A stretch of DNA of 64,000 nucleotides from Amycolatopsis benzoatilytica AK 16/65 (GTDB taxonomy: Bacteria > Actinomycetota > Actinomycetes > Mycobacteriales > Pseudonocardiaceae): assembly GCF_000383915.1 (NCBI RefSeq), contig NZ_KB912942.1, positions 3,655,795 through 3,719,794 of the forward strand, read 5' to 3'. Positions within the stretch are counted from its first letter, which is position 1; every line of letters begins with the position of its first letter. The position numbers and the translations under genes were made by a program. The notes under the pieces were generated by a model. That model searched no databases. It was not told where the DNA came from and was given only the letters and a program-made list of their open reading frames with translations. Shown here piece by piece: positions 34,250-42,022 of the stretch.

Positions 34250-35809
34250 GTGTCCGCACCTCGAACGATGCCCGCGCTGCTGGACGAAGCCGCGCGCCGG
34301 TTCGGCTCGGCTCCCGCGGTGGTCGACGGTACTACCCGACTGAGCTGGACCGAGCTGCGGGACCAGGCACGCACAGTCGCCCGTGCGCTGTCCGCGACCG
34401 GCGTGCGCCCAGGGGACCGGGTCGCGGTGTGGGCGCCGAACCGGGTCGAGTTCATTCTCTCTTTTCTGGGCGCACAGTGCCTCGGCGCGGCGCTGGTGCC
34501 GATCAACACCCGGTACCGCGGCGAGGAGGCCCGGGTGGTGCTTGCCCGGTCCGGCGCTTCGGTACTGGTGCTGTGCAACGGGTTTCTCGGCAGCGACTAC
34601 CTCGGAATGCTCACCGCGGCCGCCGCCCGAACCGGCGGTCCCGGCGCGGTGCCCGGACTCCCCCGGCTGCACACTGTGGTCGACATCGGCGAGGACGGCG
34701 TCGCGACGCCGTGGCAGGAATTCCTCGCTGGCGCCGGCGAGGTTTCCGACGCGGAGGCAGCCGTGGCCCCGGACACCGTCGCCGACATTCTGTACACCTC
34801 CGGCACCACCGGCGTCCCCAAGGGCGTGATGAGCACGCACCGGCAGACTATCGGCGTGGCGGAGGTGTGGGCGAAGGGCGCGTCGCTGAGCCCGGCCGAC
34901 CGGTACGCGATCGTCAACCCGTTCTTCCACTCCTTCGGCTACAAGGCCGGCGTGGTCGCCGCCCTGACCGCGGGCACGACGATCTACCCGGTGATCACTT
35001 TCGACCCGGTCGACCTGATGGACCTGATCCAGCGGGAACGCATCACCGTCCTGCCCGGCGCGCCGACGATCTTCACCACGTTGATCAACCATCCGCGACG
35101 CACCGAATTCGACCTGTCCTCGCTGCGCTTCGCGATCGCCGGTGCGGCTTCGGTGCCGGAGAACCTGTTCGCCGACATGCTGAACGTCCTCGGCTTCGAG
35201 CAGGTCGCCCAGGCGTATGGACTCACCGAATGCGTTGTCGCCACCCAGTCCCGTCCGCACGAGGACCCCGCGCACGTCGCGCACACCACCGGCCCCGCCG
35301 TGCCCGGCTTGGAAATCCGGACCGTCGACGGCGAGGGCAAGGACGTGCCGACGGACGCCGACGGCGAGATCCTCATCCGGGGCGAGTTCGTGATGCTCGG
35401 GTACTTCGACGACCCCGAGGCGACCTCGGTGGCGATCGACGCCGGCGGCTGGCTGCACACCGGCGACGTCGGGCAGTTGGACGAGCACGGCTGCGTCAAG
35501 ATCACCGGACGGCTCAAGGACATGTTCACCGTGGGCGGCTTCAACGTGTACCCGGCCGAGGTGGAAAACGTGCTGAGCACGCACCCGGACGTCGTGGAGG
35601 CCGCGGTGATCGGCGTGGACGACGAACGGATGGGCTCGGTCGGCCGCGCCTACGTGACGCTGCGGGAGGGGGTCGAGCTGGATTCCCCCGCGCTGCACGA
35701 CTATTGCCGGGAGCGGCTGGCGAACTTCAAGGTGCCGCGGGAGTTCGTGGCCATCGCCGAACTGCCGCGCAACGCCGCCGGGAAGATCGTGAAGCGGGAG
35801 CTCGGCTGA
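34250..35809 (+). CDS. fadD3: FadD3, HIP-CoA synthetase
   Basis: A 519-residue adenylate-forming ligase that commits HIP to degradation by forming HIP-CoA. It has the P-loop LYTSGTTGVPKG at 181-192, FFHSFGYKAG, AQAYGLTECVVATQ, GWLHTGDVG, the hinge-region LKDMFTVGGFNVYPAEVE and the C-terminal RNAAGKIVKRELG. The internal block NPFFH.FGYKAG..A.L..G.T..P..TFDP and the divergent kstR2 gene point to FadD3 rather than a general FadD. The GTG has AAGGAGG five bases upstream. It has its own KstR2 box and no same-strand partner close behind. Confidence 0.93.
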   Translation: MSAPRTMPALLDEAARRFGSAPAVVDGTTRLSWTELRDQARTVARALSATGVRPGDRVAVWAPNRVEFILSFLGAQCLGAALVPINTRYRGEEARVVLARSGASVLVLCNGFLGSDYLGMLTAAAARTGGPGAVPGLPRLHTVVDIGEDGVATPWQEFLAGAGEVSDAEAAVAPDTVADILYTSGTTGVPKGVMSTHRQTIGVAEVWAKGASLSPADRYAIVNPFFHSFGYKAGVVAALTAGTTIYPVITFDPVDLMDLIQRERITVLPGAPTIFTTLINHPRRTEFDLSSLRFAIAGAASVPENLFADMLNVLGFEQVAQAYGLTECVVATQSRPHEDPAHVAHTTGPAVPGLEIRTVDGEGKDVPTDADGEILIRGEFVMLGYFDDPEATSVAIDAGGWLHTGDVGQLDEHGCVKITGRLKDMFTVGGFNVYPAEVENVLSTHPDVVEAAVIGVDDERMGSVGRAYVTLREGVELDSPALHDYCRERLANFKVPREFVAIAELPRNAAGKIVKRELG

Positions 35810-35897
35810 CCTCGTGAGCGGCTTCAGGCGAGCCGCTCCAGCGCCATCGCCATCCCCTGCCTGCCCAGTCACGGCGATGAGCAGGGCAAAGTCCCCC

Positions 35898-36668
35898 TCA
35901 GGCGTTCGGAGTGTGCTGGAGGAAGGCGGGCCATTCGCCGCCTCCGTCCACATTGAGCACCGCTCCGCTGACGTGGCTCGCGAGCGGCGACGCGAGCAGC
36001 AGACAGGCTTGGCCGACCTCGGCCGGCGAAGCGAACTGTCCACGCGGGATGGTCCGGGCGACCGCGTCCCGCTGCGCCGGATCGCCGTAGTGGTCCTCCG
36101 AACCCGGCGTCGCGACCAACCCGCAGCTGACCGCGTTGACCCGGACTTCCGGCGCCCACTCCACCGCCAGACTGGTGGTGAGACTTTCCAGCGCCGCCTT
36201 GGCCGCTCCGTACACCGCGGTCCCCGGACTGGGCCGCCGCGCCGAGATCGACGTGACGTTCACCGCCGATGCCCCGGGCGTCTCGCGCAGAATCGGATAC
36301 GCGGAGTGAAGCACGTACGCCGCGGCCAGGAAGTTGAGGTCGTTGATCTTGCGATGAAACCGCGGCGAGGCCTCGGCGAACGGCGCGAACGGCGCGCCGC
36401 CGGCGTTGTTGACCACCACGTCCAGCCGCCCGTGCCGCTCGCCGATCGCCTCCAGCCACTGCTGGACCTGCTCCGGCTCCCGGACGTCGACCTGCGTGAA
36501 CCGCGCCGCGCGACCGTCCGCCTCGCGCAGTTTCCCGGGCTCCGTGCGTCCGCAGATCTCAACCTTGGCCCCCGCTTCGAGGAACGTCGCCACGATGCCG
36601 TCGCCGACTCCGCGCGCTCCGCCGGTGACGAGGACGACGCGACCGGACAGGTCGAAGCTGACGGGCAT
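35898..36668 (-). CDS. Short-chain dehydrogenase of the steroid island (Rv3549c-like position)
   Basis: A 256-residue SDR with TGGARGVGDGIV at the cofactor site, VDVREPEQVQQWL, VVNNAGG, VNVTSISARRPSPGTAVYGAAKAALESLT with catalytic Ser/Tyr/Lys, and VNVDGGGEWPAF near the C-terminus. The specific substrate is unknown. M. tuberculosis has a second KstR2-regulated SDR (Rv3549c), and this gene is a plausible counterpart. AAGGAG precedes the ATG, and a KstR2-like operator lies 31 bp upstream, shared with the decayed SDR on the other strand. It is convergent with fadD3. Confidence 0.9.
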   Translation of the reverse strand: MPVSFDLSGRVVLVTGGARGVGDGIVATFLEAGAKVEICGRTEPGKLREADGRAARFTQVDVREPEQVQQWLEAIGERHGRLDVVVNNAGGAPFAPFAEASPRFHRKINDLNFLAAAYVLHSAYPILRETPGASAVNVTSISARRPSPGTAVYGAAKAALESLTTSLAVEWAPEVRVNAVSCGLVATPGSEDHYGDPAQRDAVARTIPRGQFASPAEVGQACLLLASPLASHVSGAVLNVDGGGEWPAFLQHTPNA

Positions 36669-36699
36669 GCTGCTCCTTCTCGCCGGGAGCGCTTAGCTT

Positions 36700-36717
36700 A
36701 CCAAACAAATGCTAGGT
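36700..36717. promoter_or_regulatory. KstR2-like operator between two SDR reading frames
   Basis: ACCAAACAAATGCTAGGT fits ACCAARCA-NN-TGYTNGGT. It lies 31 bp before the SDR on the minus strand and 19 bp before the truncated SDR frame on the plus strand, so the site outlived one of the genes it served. Confidence 0.65.
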
Positions 36718-36736
36718 TGATTCCGAGGAGTTTTCC

Positions 36737-36934
36737 ATGCCACAGGAAGCAATCCGCCGAGTCAGCGTCGCCACCCGGGGCGCGCTGGGGATGGGCGGGG
36801 AGGCCAGCCGCCGCGTGGAGGCGCGCGGGGACCCGGTGGTGCCGAACGACATCGACCCCCGCCGCCGTTTCGGCTCGCCCGCTGCCGAGGACAGCCGACG
36901 GCGTGTGCGAACCCACCCGCAACGGGCCTCGTGA
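36737..36934 (+). pseudogene. Truncated, frameshifted SDR remnant behind a KstR2-like operator
   Basis: The frame opens with GAGGAG six bases before an ATG and reads PQEAIRRVSVATRGALGMGGEASRRVEARGDPVVPNDIDP. This is an SDR beta1-alpha1-beta2 unit in which the first Gly of TGGxxGMG is Arg. At a run of five C (36856-36860) loss of one base would restore DIDPAAVSARPLP, the expected SDR continuation. Even so the gene ends after about 65 codons, at a strong hairpin. About 200 residues including the catalytic Tyr/Lys are missing. The frame as it stands encodes 65 residues. Confidence 0.7.
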
Positions 36935-36970
36935 GTGCTGATTCCGGCGAGAACCGGGGATCAACACTCA
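36930..36970. terminator. Bidirectional hairpin between the SDR remnant and the OYE-family gene
   Basis: GTGAGTGCTGATTCCGG (36930-36946) pairs with CCGGGGATCAACACTCAC (36953-36970) with two imperfect positions and a six-base loop. It lies at the stop of the plus-strand remnant and 13 bp beyond the stop of the minus-strand gene, so it can terminate both. Confidence 0.8.
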
Positions 36971-36982
36971 CCACGCCCAAGC

Positions 36983-38221
36983 TCAGCCCACGTACCCCGC
37001 GGGCTGGCCCCAATCCGCGCTCCTGGTGGTAGCGCGGTCCACCAGCACACACCGAGTCCCGGTGAAGTTCGTCGGCATGCATTTGTTGCAGTGGATGCAC
37101 AGCGACGGCGTCCCCGGCTCGGCCGCGATCCGGTTCACCAGGTCCGGCTCGCGCAGCAGCGCCCGGCCCATCGCGACGTACTGGAAGCCTTCCCGCATCG
37201 CCAGGTCCATCGAAGCGCGATCGGTGATCCCGCCGAGCAGCACCATCGGCAGGTTCACCGCGGCCCGGATCTGCCGCGCGTCTTCGAGCAGGAACGCGTC
37301 CCGGTAAGGGTATTCGCGAATGAACCGCTTTCCCATCGCCTGCACGCCCAGCCTCAGCGGCTGCGGCATCACCGCCGCGAACTCGCGCACTGGCGCGTCG
37401 CCCTTGAACAGGTACATCGGGTTCAGCAAGGACGAGCCGGCGGTCATCTCGAGCGCGTCGCAGGTGCCGTCGGCTTCGAGCCACTGGGTCACCGGGATCG
37501 CCTCGTCGAGCCAGAAGCCGCCGGGTACGCCGTCGTCCATGTTCATTTTCACGATCACCGCGATCCGGTCGCCGACCGCGGCACGCACCGCGCGCATCGT
37601 GTCGCGCGCGAGCCGGGCGCGGTTCTCCGGCGAGCCGCCGTAGTGATCGTCGCGGTGGTTGAGTTTCGGGCTCAGGAACGAGCTGATCAGGTAGTTATGT
37701 CCTAAGTGGACCTCGATCGCGTCGAACCCGCATTCGACGGCGCGCACCGCCGCGGCGGCATGGGCGCGTATGACGCGTTCGATGCCGGCGTGATCGATTT
37801 CCCGGGCGAAGCCGAGCGTCGCCTTGTGGAAATACCGGCTCGGCGCGAGCGCGGGCAGCCCGTTGCCCTTCGGGTTCGCGACCGGCCCGCCGTGCCCGAT
37901 CTGCGCCGAGATCGCCGCGCCCTCGGCGTGCACCGCGTCGGTGAGCGCGCGCAGCCCGGGCAGGGCTTCGTCGGACCAGTAGATCTGATGCCGGTCGGTG
38001 CGGCCTTCCTTGGCCACCGCGCAATAGGCGACCGTCGTCATCCCGACGCCGCCCTTCGCGTAGCCGACGTGGAAATCGACCAGATCCTGGGTGACCCGGC
38101 CGTGATGACTGAGTCCCTCGTAGGTCGCCGCCTTGACAACACGGTTGCGCAACTGCACCGGCCCGAGCCGGGCGGGGGCCAGCGGGTCGGGCGGGTTCTC
38201 GGACCGGCTCGTGGAAGTCAC
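36983..38221 (-). CDS. Old-yellow-enzyme family NADH:flavin oxidoreductase
   Basis: A 412-residue FMN TIM-barrel ene-reductase-like protein: LGPVQLRNRVVKAATYEGLS, TTVAYCAVAKEGR, ISAQIGHGGP, HAAAAVRAVECGFDAIEVHLGHNYLISSFLSPKLNHRDDHYGGS..NRARL, PMVLLGGI and YVAMGRALLREPDLVNRI. The C-terminal CIHCNKCMPT has three cysteines that resemble the start of the Fe-S region of larger 2,4-dienoyl-CoA reductase relatives, but the Fe-S and FAD/NAD domains are absent. A role in reducing an unsaturated steroid intermediate is inferred only from location in the KstR2 island. It has no recognised operator of its own. Confidence 0.9.
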   Translation of the reverse strand: MTSTSRSENPPDPLAPARLGPVQLRNRVVKAATYEGLSHHGRVTQDLVDFHVGYAKGGVGMTTVAYCAVAKEGRTDRHQIYWSDEALPGLRALTDAVHAEGAAISAQIGHGGPVANPKGNGLPALAPSRYFHKATLGFAREIDHAGIERVIRAHAAAAVRAVECGFDAIEVHLGHNYLISSFLSPKLNHRDDHYGGSPENRARLARDTMRAVRAAVGDRIAVIVKMNMDDGVPGGFWLDEAIPVTQWLEADGTCDALEMTAGSSLLNPMYLFKGDAPVREFAAVMPQPLRLGVQAMGKRFIREYPYRDAFLLEDARQIRAAVNLPMVLLGGITDRASMDLAMREGFQYVAMGRALLREPDLVNRIAAEPGTPSLCIHCNKCMPTNFTGTRCVLVDRATTRSADWGQPAGYVG

Positions 38222-38311
38222 CTTGTCACGGTAGGAAGCGGAGGGGCCGGGCCGCTCCGGCGATCTCGGTGACCGGGAAACCGGGCCGGGTGTCGCGAGC
38301 GCCGATGACAG

Positions 38312-38518
38312 TCAGAGCCGCGACCAGCACTCACGACCTGCCCACGGAGCCGCCTCCTCGAGCCGCGCCGCCAGCGACGACAGCAGCCCCGCGGCGGCGG
38401 TGCGCGGCAGCGAGCGCAAGGCTTGTTCAGCCGCCCCCGCCAACGCCAGCGCGATTCCGTGGCCGACGCTCTGTCCGGCGCCAGTCACCAATGCCACCCG
38501 GCCCGCGGGCGTGTTCAT
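38312..38518 (-). pseudogene. Truncated SDR remnant (second)
   Basis: GGAGG precedes an ATG at 38518 that overlaps the thioesterase stop. The first 22 residues, MNTPAGRVALVTGAGQSVGHGI, are a normal SDR cofactor-binding start. After ALALAGAAEQ the sequence no longer follows the family and stops after 68 codons, with a Leu/Ala/Arg-rich tail. The rest of the Rossmann fold and the active site are gone, apparently by deletion. It is the third frame in an operon with an intact SDR and a thioesterase. Confidence 0.65.
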
Positions 38519-39165
38519 CGGCCTCCTTCGTCCTGCGCAACCGGTCGCGCCGCGCGTTTGGCGACGAAAATCCCGGCTGCGGACACGCAAACCTGACCGC
38601 CGGCGAGGATTTCGCCGGTCGTGTGGATTCGACGGCCCTCGCTGGACTGCTGCCGCGCGCGCACCGTCAGCTCCTCGAACAGCGGGGTCGTCCGGTGGTA
38701 GCGGACGCTGAGGGTGCCGGTCATCCCGTCCGGCCCGGGGCCCCAGCTGTTGGCCACGCCGAGCGCGTGATCCAGCAACAGCGCGGAAATCCCGCCGTGC
38801 ACGCAGCCTGGCGGTCCCTGATACGGCAGGCCGAGCGTCACCGTGCCGGTCACCGAGCCGTCCGCCAGGCCGTGCAGGCGCAGCGGCGGCGCGAGTGCGT
38901 TTTCCGGACCGGTCACCGGGTCATGCCGCGGCCTCCGGCCCCACATCGCGGCGAATCGTTCCTGCCGGTCCGGAGCGTGCGCTTCGAGCTGGCTGGCGAT
39001 CCGGTCGAGGTCGCGAGCGATGGCCGTCATCGGCGCGGCGCTGTCCGCACCCGCGTGCAGAAGCGCGTTGACCACCCGGCGGGCCGCCGTGACGGCAGCG
39101 TCGATGCCGTCTTCGTCCGGGACGGGCGACAGCGGCACGCCCGGAAGTCCGGCGCAGGTCGTCAT
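38515..39165 (-). CDS. PaaI-type hot-dog thioesterase family protein
   Basis: A 216-residue protein with a single hot-dog domain in its second half: GLPYQGPPGCVHGGISALLLDHALGVAN is the active-site helix region of PaaI-type acyl-CoA thioesterases, followed by GTLSVRYHRTTPLFEELTVRARQ and HTTGEILAGGQVCVSAAGIFV. The N-terminal 80 residues are helical and specific to this subgroup. It would release free acids from acyl-CoA, perhaps dead-end steroid CoA esters. The start overlaps the upstream SDR stop (TGATG) and its own stop overlaps the SDR remnant. Confidence 0.87.
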   Translation of the reverse strand: MTTCAGLPGVPLSPVPDEDGIDAAVTAARRVVNALLHAGADSAAPMTAIARDLDRIASQLEAHAPDRQERFAAMWGRRPRHDPVTGPENALAPPLRLHGLADGSVTGTVTLGLPYQGPPGCVHGGISALLLDHALGVANSWGPGPDGMTGTLSVRYHRTTPLFEELTVRARQQSSEGRRIHTTGEILAGGQVCVSAAGIFVAKRAARPVAQDEGGR

Positions 39166-39938
39166 CAGTAGTGCGCCGCCGGGCGGAGGGTCGCCTCGGC
39201 GCCGCCGTCGACGTAGACGACCTGGCCGGTGATGTGCGTCGTCTCGGCGTCGGCGAAATAGGCCAGGACCCGCGCGACGTCTTCGGCGGCCGCGTAGCCG
39301 TGCAGCGGCATCGGGACGGCCTTGTCCATCACGGCTTTCATTCTCGGGTCGGCGAAGAGTCCGGCTGTCATCGGCGTCAAGACCACGGCGGGAGCGACCA
39401 CGTTGACCGCGATTCCCGCGTCGGCCCAGCCCTCGGCAACGGACGTTCGGCGCGCCCATTGCGCGATCGCGGACTTCGAGGACGGGTAAAGCTGGTGCGC
39501 CCGGTTGTCCGCGATCGCCTCGCGGGCGGCGGCCAGCGCGGCTTGCTCGTCGCCGCGCAGGCAAGCGTCGACCACCGCGGCATCGGCGGGCTGAGTGCCG
39601 GAGATCGAGCCGACCAGCACGACGCGCGGCGCCTGGGACTTCGCGAGCAGCGGCTGCAGGGCTTCGACGAGAACGGTGCTGCCGAAGTAGTTCACCGCGA
39701 TCATCGCTTCGCCCGGGTTCGCCGTCCCGGCGCAGGTGATCACCGCGTCGAGGTGCCCGGCGCGCTTGCCGATCTCCTCCGCGGCGGCGGTCCGGCCTTG
39801 CGGGGTCGAGAGGTCCGCGTCGAGATCGCTGCCCGCCAGGTCGACGCCGAGGACCTGGTCGCCGCGCTCGGCGAGGAGGCCGCTGAGCGCCGCCCCGATC
39901 CCCGAACTCGCTCCGGTTACTACGACGGTGCGCGGCAT
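39165..39938 (-). CDS. 3-alpha-hydroxysteroid dehydrogenase/carbonyl reductase-like SDR
   Basis: A 257-residue SDR in which TGASSGIGAALSGLL is followed by GVDLAGSDLDADLSTPQGR, LDAVITCAGTANPG and VNYFGSTVLVEALQPLL, then YPSSKSAIAQWARR with the catalytic Tyr/Lys and a C-terminal HITGQVVYVDGGAEATLRP. The DLST..GR block and the short spacer after the first strand are characteristic of the Comamonas-type 3-alpha-HSD/carbonyl reductase branch, which fits the steroid setting. It starts an operon with the thioesterase and the SDR remnant. The real substrate is unproven. Confidence 0.88.
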   Translation of the reverse strand: MPRTVVVTGASSGIGAALSGLLAERGDQVLGVDLAGSDLDADLSTPQGRTAAAEEIGKRAGHLDAVITCAGTANPGEAMIAVNYFGSTVLVEALQPLLAKSQAPRVVLVGSISGTQPADAAVVDACLRGDEQAALAAAREAIADNRAHQLYPSSKSAIAQWARRTSVAEGWADAGIAVNVVAPAVVLTPMTAGLFADPRMKAVMDKAVPMPLHGYAAAEDVARVLAYFADAETTHITGQVVYVDGGAEATLRPAAHY

Positions 39939-40013
39939 GCGGGCCTCCTGAGGCGGGGTTCGGGATCGGCCCCGACGCTACGAGGACTCCGCTCGGCGTG
40001 GCGGGCTCATCCC

Positions 40014-40054
40014 GGTCACCGGGAGGAACTGGTCACCGGGAGGAACTGGTCACC
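40014..40054. repeat. 17-bp direct repeat (2.4 copies)
   Basis: GGTCACCGGGAGGAACT occurs at 40014-40030 and 40031-40047, followed by GGTCACC at 40048-40054, which includes the stop codon of the TetR gene. A short slippage-type duplication in the gap between two minus-strand genes. Confidence 0.85.
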
Positions 40055-40661
40055 GCGCGGGGCGGCCCAGCTCAGCCAGCAGCAACCGGCACGCCAGCAC
40101 CGTGTCCGCCTCCGCCTCCGCGGCGGTGATGTGCCCGTTCAGCTGCGAGGTCAGCACGCCGTACCAGGTCTGCTCGATCAGCCGGACCAGCCGGCGGTCG
40201 TGGTCGCTGGCGTCGGCGACCCCGGCGACGCGCAGGATCAGCTCCGCGAACTCGACCGCCGCGGCCATGTTCGGCGACTCCCCGGCAACCGTCGCGTTGT
40301 TCGACTGCAGCATCGCCTGCGCCAGCCGCGGCCGTTCCAGCAGCCGCCGCGCCGCGTCCACCAGCACCCGCGCGACCGCCTCGGCCGGTTCCTGGCCGGG
40401 CTCGACCGGGACGCTCATCCTGTCCAGCTGCTCGATCTGGCTGCGCAGCAGCGCGGTGAACAGGATTGTCTTGGACGGAAAGTACCGGTAGAGCGTGGCG
40501 ATGGCGACGCCGGCGTCGCGGGCGACGTCGAGCATCTGGATCCGGTCGAGGCCGTGCTCGGCTCCGTGGTCCGCGGCCGCGCGCAGGATCCGCCGGTAGC
40601 GCTCCTGCTGGGCGGGCGAACTCGGCGTGGCAGGTGCCCGGTTCTCGGCGACTCTCGGCAC
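40050..40661 (-). CDS. TetR-family regulator (KstR-like domain architecture)
   Basis: A 203-residue TetR protein with helix-turn-helix QQERYRRILRAAADHGAEHGLDRIQMLDVARDAGVAIATLYRYFPSKTILF. The recognition helix AIATLYRYFPSK and the preceding IQMLDVARDAGV are similar to KstR, the upstream-pathway cholesterol repressor, more than to KstR2. The C-terminal part (ARRLLERPRLAQAMLQSNN, VRLIEQTWYGVLTSQL) also fits that subgroup. It could control the neighbouring 3-alpha-HSD-like operon, 111 bp downstream on the same strand, or a distant steroid regulon. The GTG at 40661 is preceded by GGGAGGAG at five-base spacing. Confidence 0.88.
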   Translation of the reverse strand: MPRVAENRAPATPSSPAQQERYRRILRAAADHGAEHGLDRIQMLDVARDAGVAIATLYRYFPSKTILFTALLRSQIEQLDRMSVPVEPGQEPAEAVARVLVDAARRLLERPRLAQAMLQSNNATVAGESPNMAAAVEFAELILRVAGVADASDHDRRLVRLIEQTWYGVLTSQLNGHITAAEAEADTVLACRLLLAELGRPAR

Positions 40662-40994
40662 CGCGGCTCCTCCCCTCGTGATCAGGCCATTCTCGCCCAC
40701 GATCCTCCCACCGGGCGCCGCCGCTGCCGGTGAACGGGATGACCGCGGTCCGGCGCGGCGCTCCGCGGTGTCCTCCCAGGCGTTCGGGTCTCCCGGCAGC
40801 CGGGTCACCACGGGGCTCGCGAGGCCGATGTCCACACCGCCGTGCCTACCGGCCGCCCACCCCGGCACGAGCTGCTTCTCCCGCTGATCGGGAGCTGTGC
40901 CGCAGTCGTGACCCGCCGCGTGTTGACGCTGCTCGCGACCGCCGTGTTACCGTCAAACTAGAAATGATTTCATTTCGTCCGCGAGGAGCACAGC
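40662..40994. other. Divergent intergenic region between TetR and IclR genes
   Basis: 333 bases without a recognised gene. TTGACG at 40923-40928 with TTACCG 18 bases later is a possible promoter for the IclR gene, and a palindrome (annotated separately) lies between it and the start codon. The remainder shows nothing notable. Confidence 0.5.
40961..40976. promoter_or_regulatory. Palindrome upstream of the IclR gene, probable operator
   Basis: GAAATGATTTCATTTC: seven-base arms GAAATGA/TCATTTC around TT, unusually A/T-rich for this genome, 18 bp before the IclR start codon. Autoregulation by IclR is the simplest reading. Confidence 0.65.
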
Positions 40995-41813
40995 ATGACG
41001 GTTGCCGCGATCGGAACGGGCCCGCTGAGCACGGACGACGCACCGGTCCGCGGCCTGCCGCCGTCGATGGTCGAGCGGATGACGCTGATCCTGGACGCCT
41101 TCGACACGCCGAGCACCCGGCTCACCCTCGAACAGGTCGCGCGCACGACCCGACTCCCCCGCTCGACCGCGCACCGCATCCTCGACCAACTGGTGCGGCT
41201 GGAGTGGCTGTCGCACTCGGCGTTCGGATACGCGCTCGGCGCCCGGGCGCTGAACCTCGGCGGCACCGGCGGCAACCACCTCGAACTGCGCGAAGCGACC
41301 GCGGCCGTCCTGCACGAATTGCAGCTTCGCACCGGGATGGTCGCTCACCTGGCGATCCTCGACGGCTCCGACGTCCGGTATCTGGACAAGGTCGGCGGCC
41401 GCTTCGCCGCGACCGTCCCGTCGCGCGTGGGCGGCCGCGCGCCCGCGCAGTGCACCGCGCTCGGCAAGGCGATGCTCGCGTGGCTGCCCGCCGAACAGGT
41501 CGAGGACCGGATCATGCCCGTGCTCGGCCGCCAGACCAGCCGGACGATCTGCGATCTGGCGACGCTGCACCGCGAACTCGGCCGCATCCGCGACCGCAAC
41601 GGACTCGCCTTCGAGCGCGGCGAATGTTTCTCGGACATCTCCTGCGTCGCCGCCGCCATCCGCGGCCCGGAAGGGCCGGAGGCGGCGATCTCGCTGGTCG
41701 GCGATGCGCACACCGCGCTGGAGCGGGTCGCGCCGCTGGTCGTGATCGCCGCGCGGCAGGTCACTCAGGAGCTGTACCCGATGCTCCGGCTGCGCGCGGC
41801 CGAACCCGCCTGA
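40995..41813 (+). CDS. IclR-family transcriptional regulator
   Basis: A 272-residue regulator: winged helix-turn-helix about residues 25-90 (MVERMTLILDAFDTPSTRLTLEQVARTTRLPRSTAHRILDQLVRLEWL) and an IclR effector domain about 100-265 with GMVAHLAILDGSDVRYLDKVGG, CTALGKAMLAWLP and ECFSDISCVAAAIRGP. The effector is unknown. Family members often sense aromatic acids, and a ben/cat cluster lies 6 kb away, but neighbours give no direct link. GAGGAG is six bases before the ATG. The palindrome at 40961 suggests self-control. Confidence 0.9.
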   Translation: MTVAAIGTGPLSTDDAPVRGLPPSMVERMTLILDAFDTPSTRLTLEQVARTTRLPRSTAHRILDQLVRLEWLSHSAFGYALGARALNLGGTGGNHLELREATAAVLHELQLRTGMVAHLAILDGSDVRYLDKVGGRFAATVPSRVGGRAPAQCTALGKAMLAWLPAEQVEDRIMPVLGRQTSRTICDLATLHRELGRIRDRNGLAFERGECFSDISCVAAAIRGPEGPEAAISLVGDAHTALERVAPLVVIAARQVTQELYPMLRLRAAEPA

Positions 41814-41977
41814 ACCTTGCCGTCCACAAAGGACTTTCAGGCACCGGGACGGCACCGGCCCGGCTCGACCCAGCTGTGCCCGGCGAACGGACGCGATTCC
41901 ACGACCCGCGAAACTCCTCGCGCCGCCGCGCCGCTGTGCGCCCTGGCCGGGCTGGCGGTCCTCTCCTCGGCACGGCC

Positions 41978-42014
41978 CCGTGCGGGAGCCCGGTCCGGCT
42001 GGGCTCCCGCACGG
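41978..42014 (-). terminator. Hairpin terminator downstream of the lysozyme gene
   Basis: CCGTGCGGGAGCCC (41978-41991) pairs perfectly over 14 bp with 42001-42014 around a nine-base loop, 8 bp after the stop of the minus-strand lysozyme gene. It could also stop transcription from the convergent IclR gene. Confidence 0.85.
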
Positions 42015-42022
42015 GCCCGGGT

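Noticed and set aside
19486..40661. Steroid island as a recently transferred mobile element
   Set aside because: No integrase, transposase, tRNA junction or att repeats were seen, and base composition matches the surroundings.
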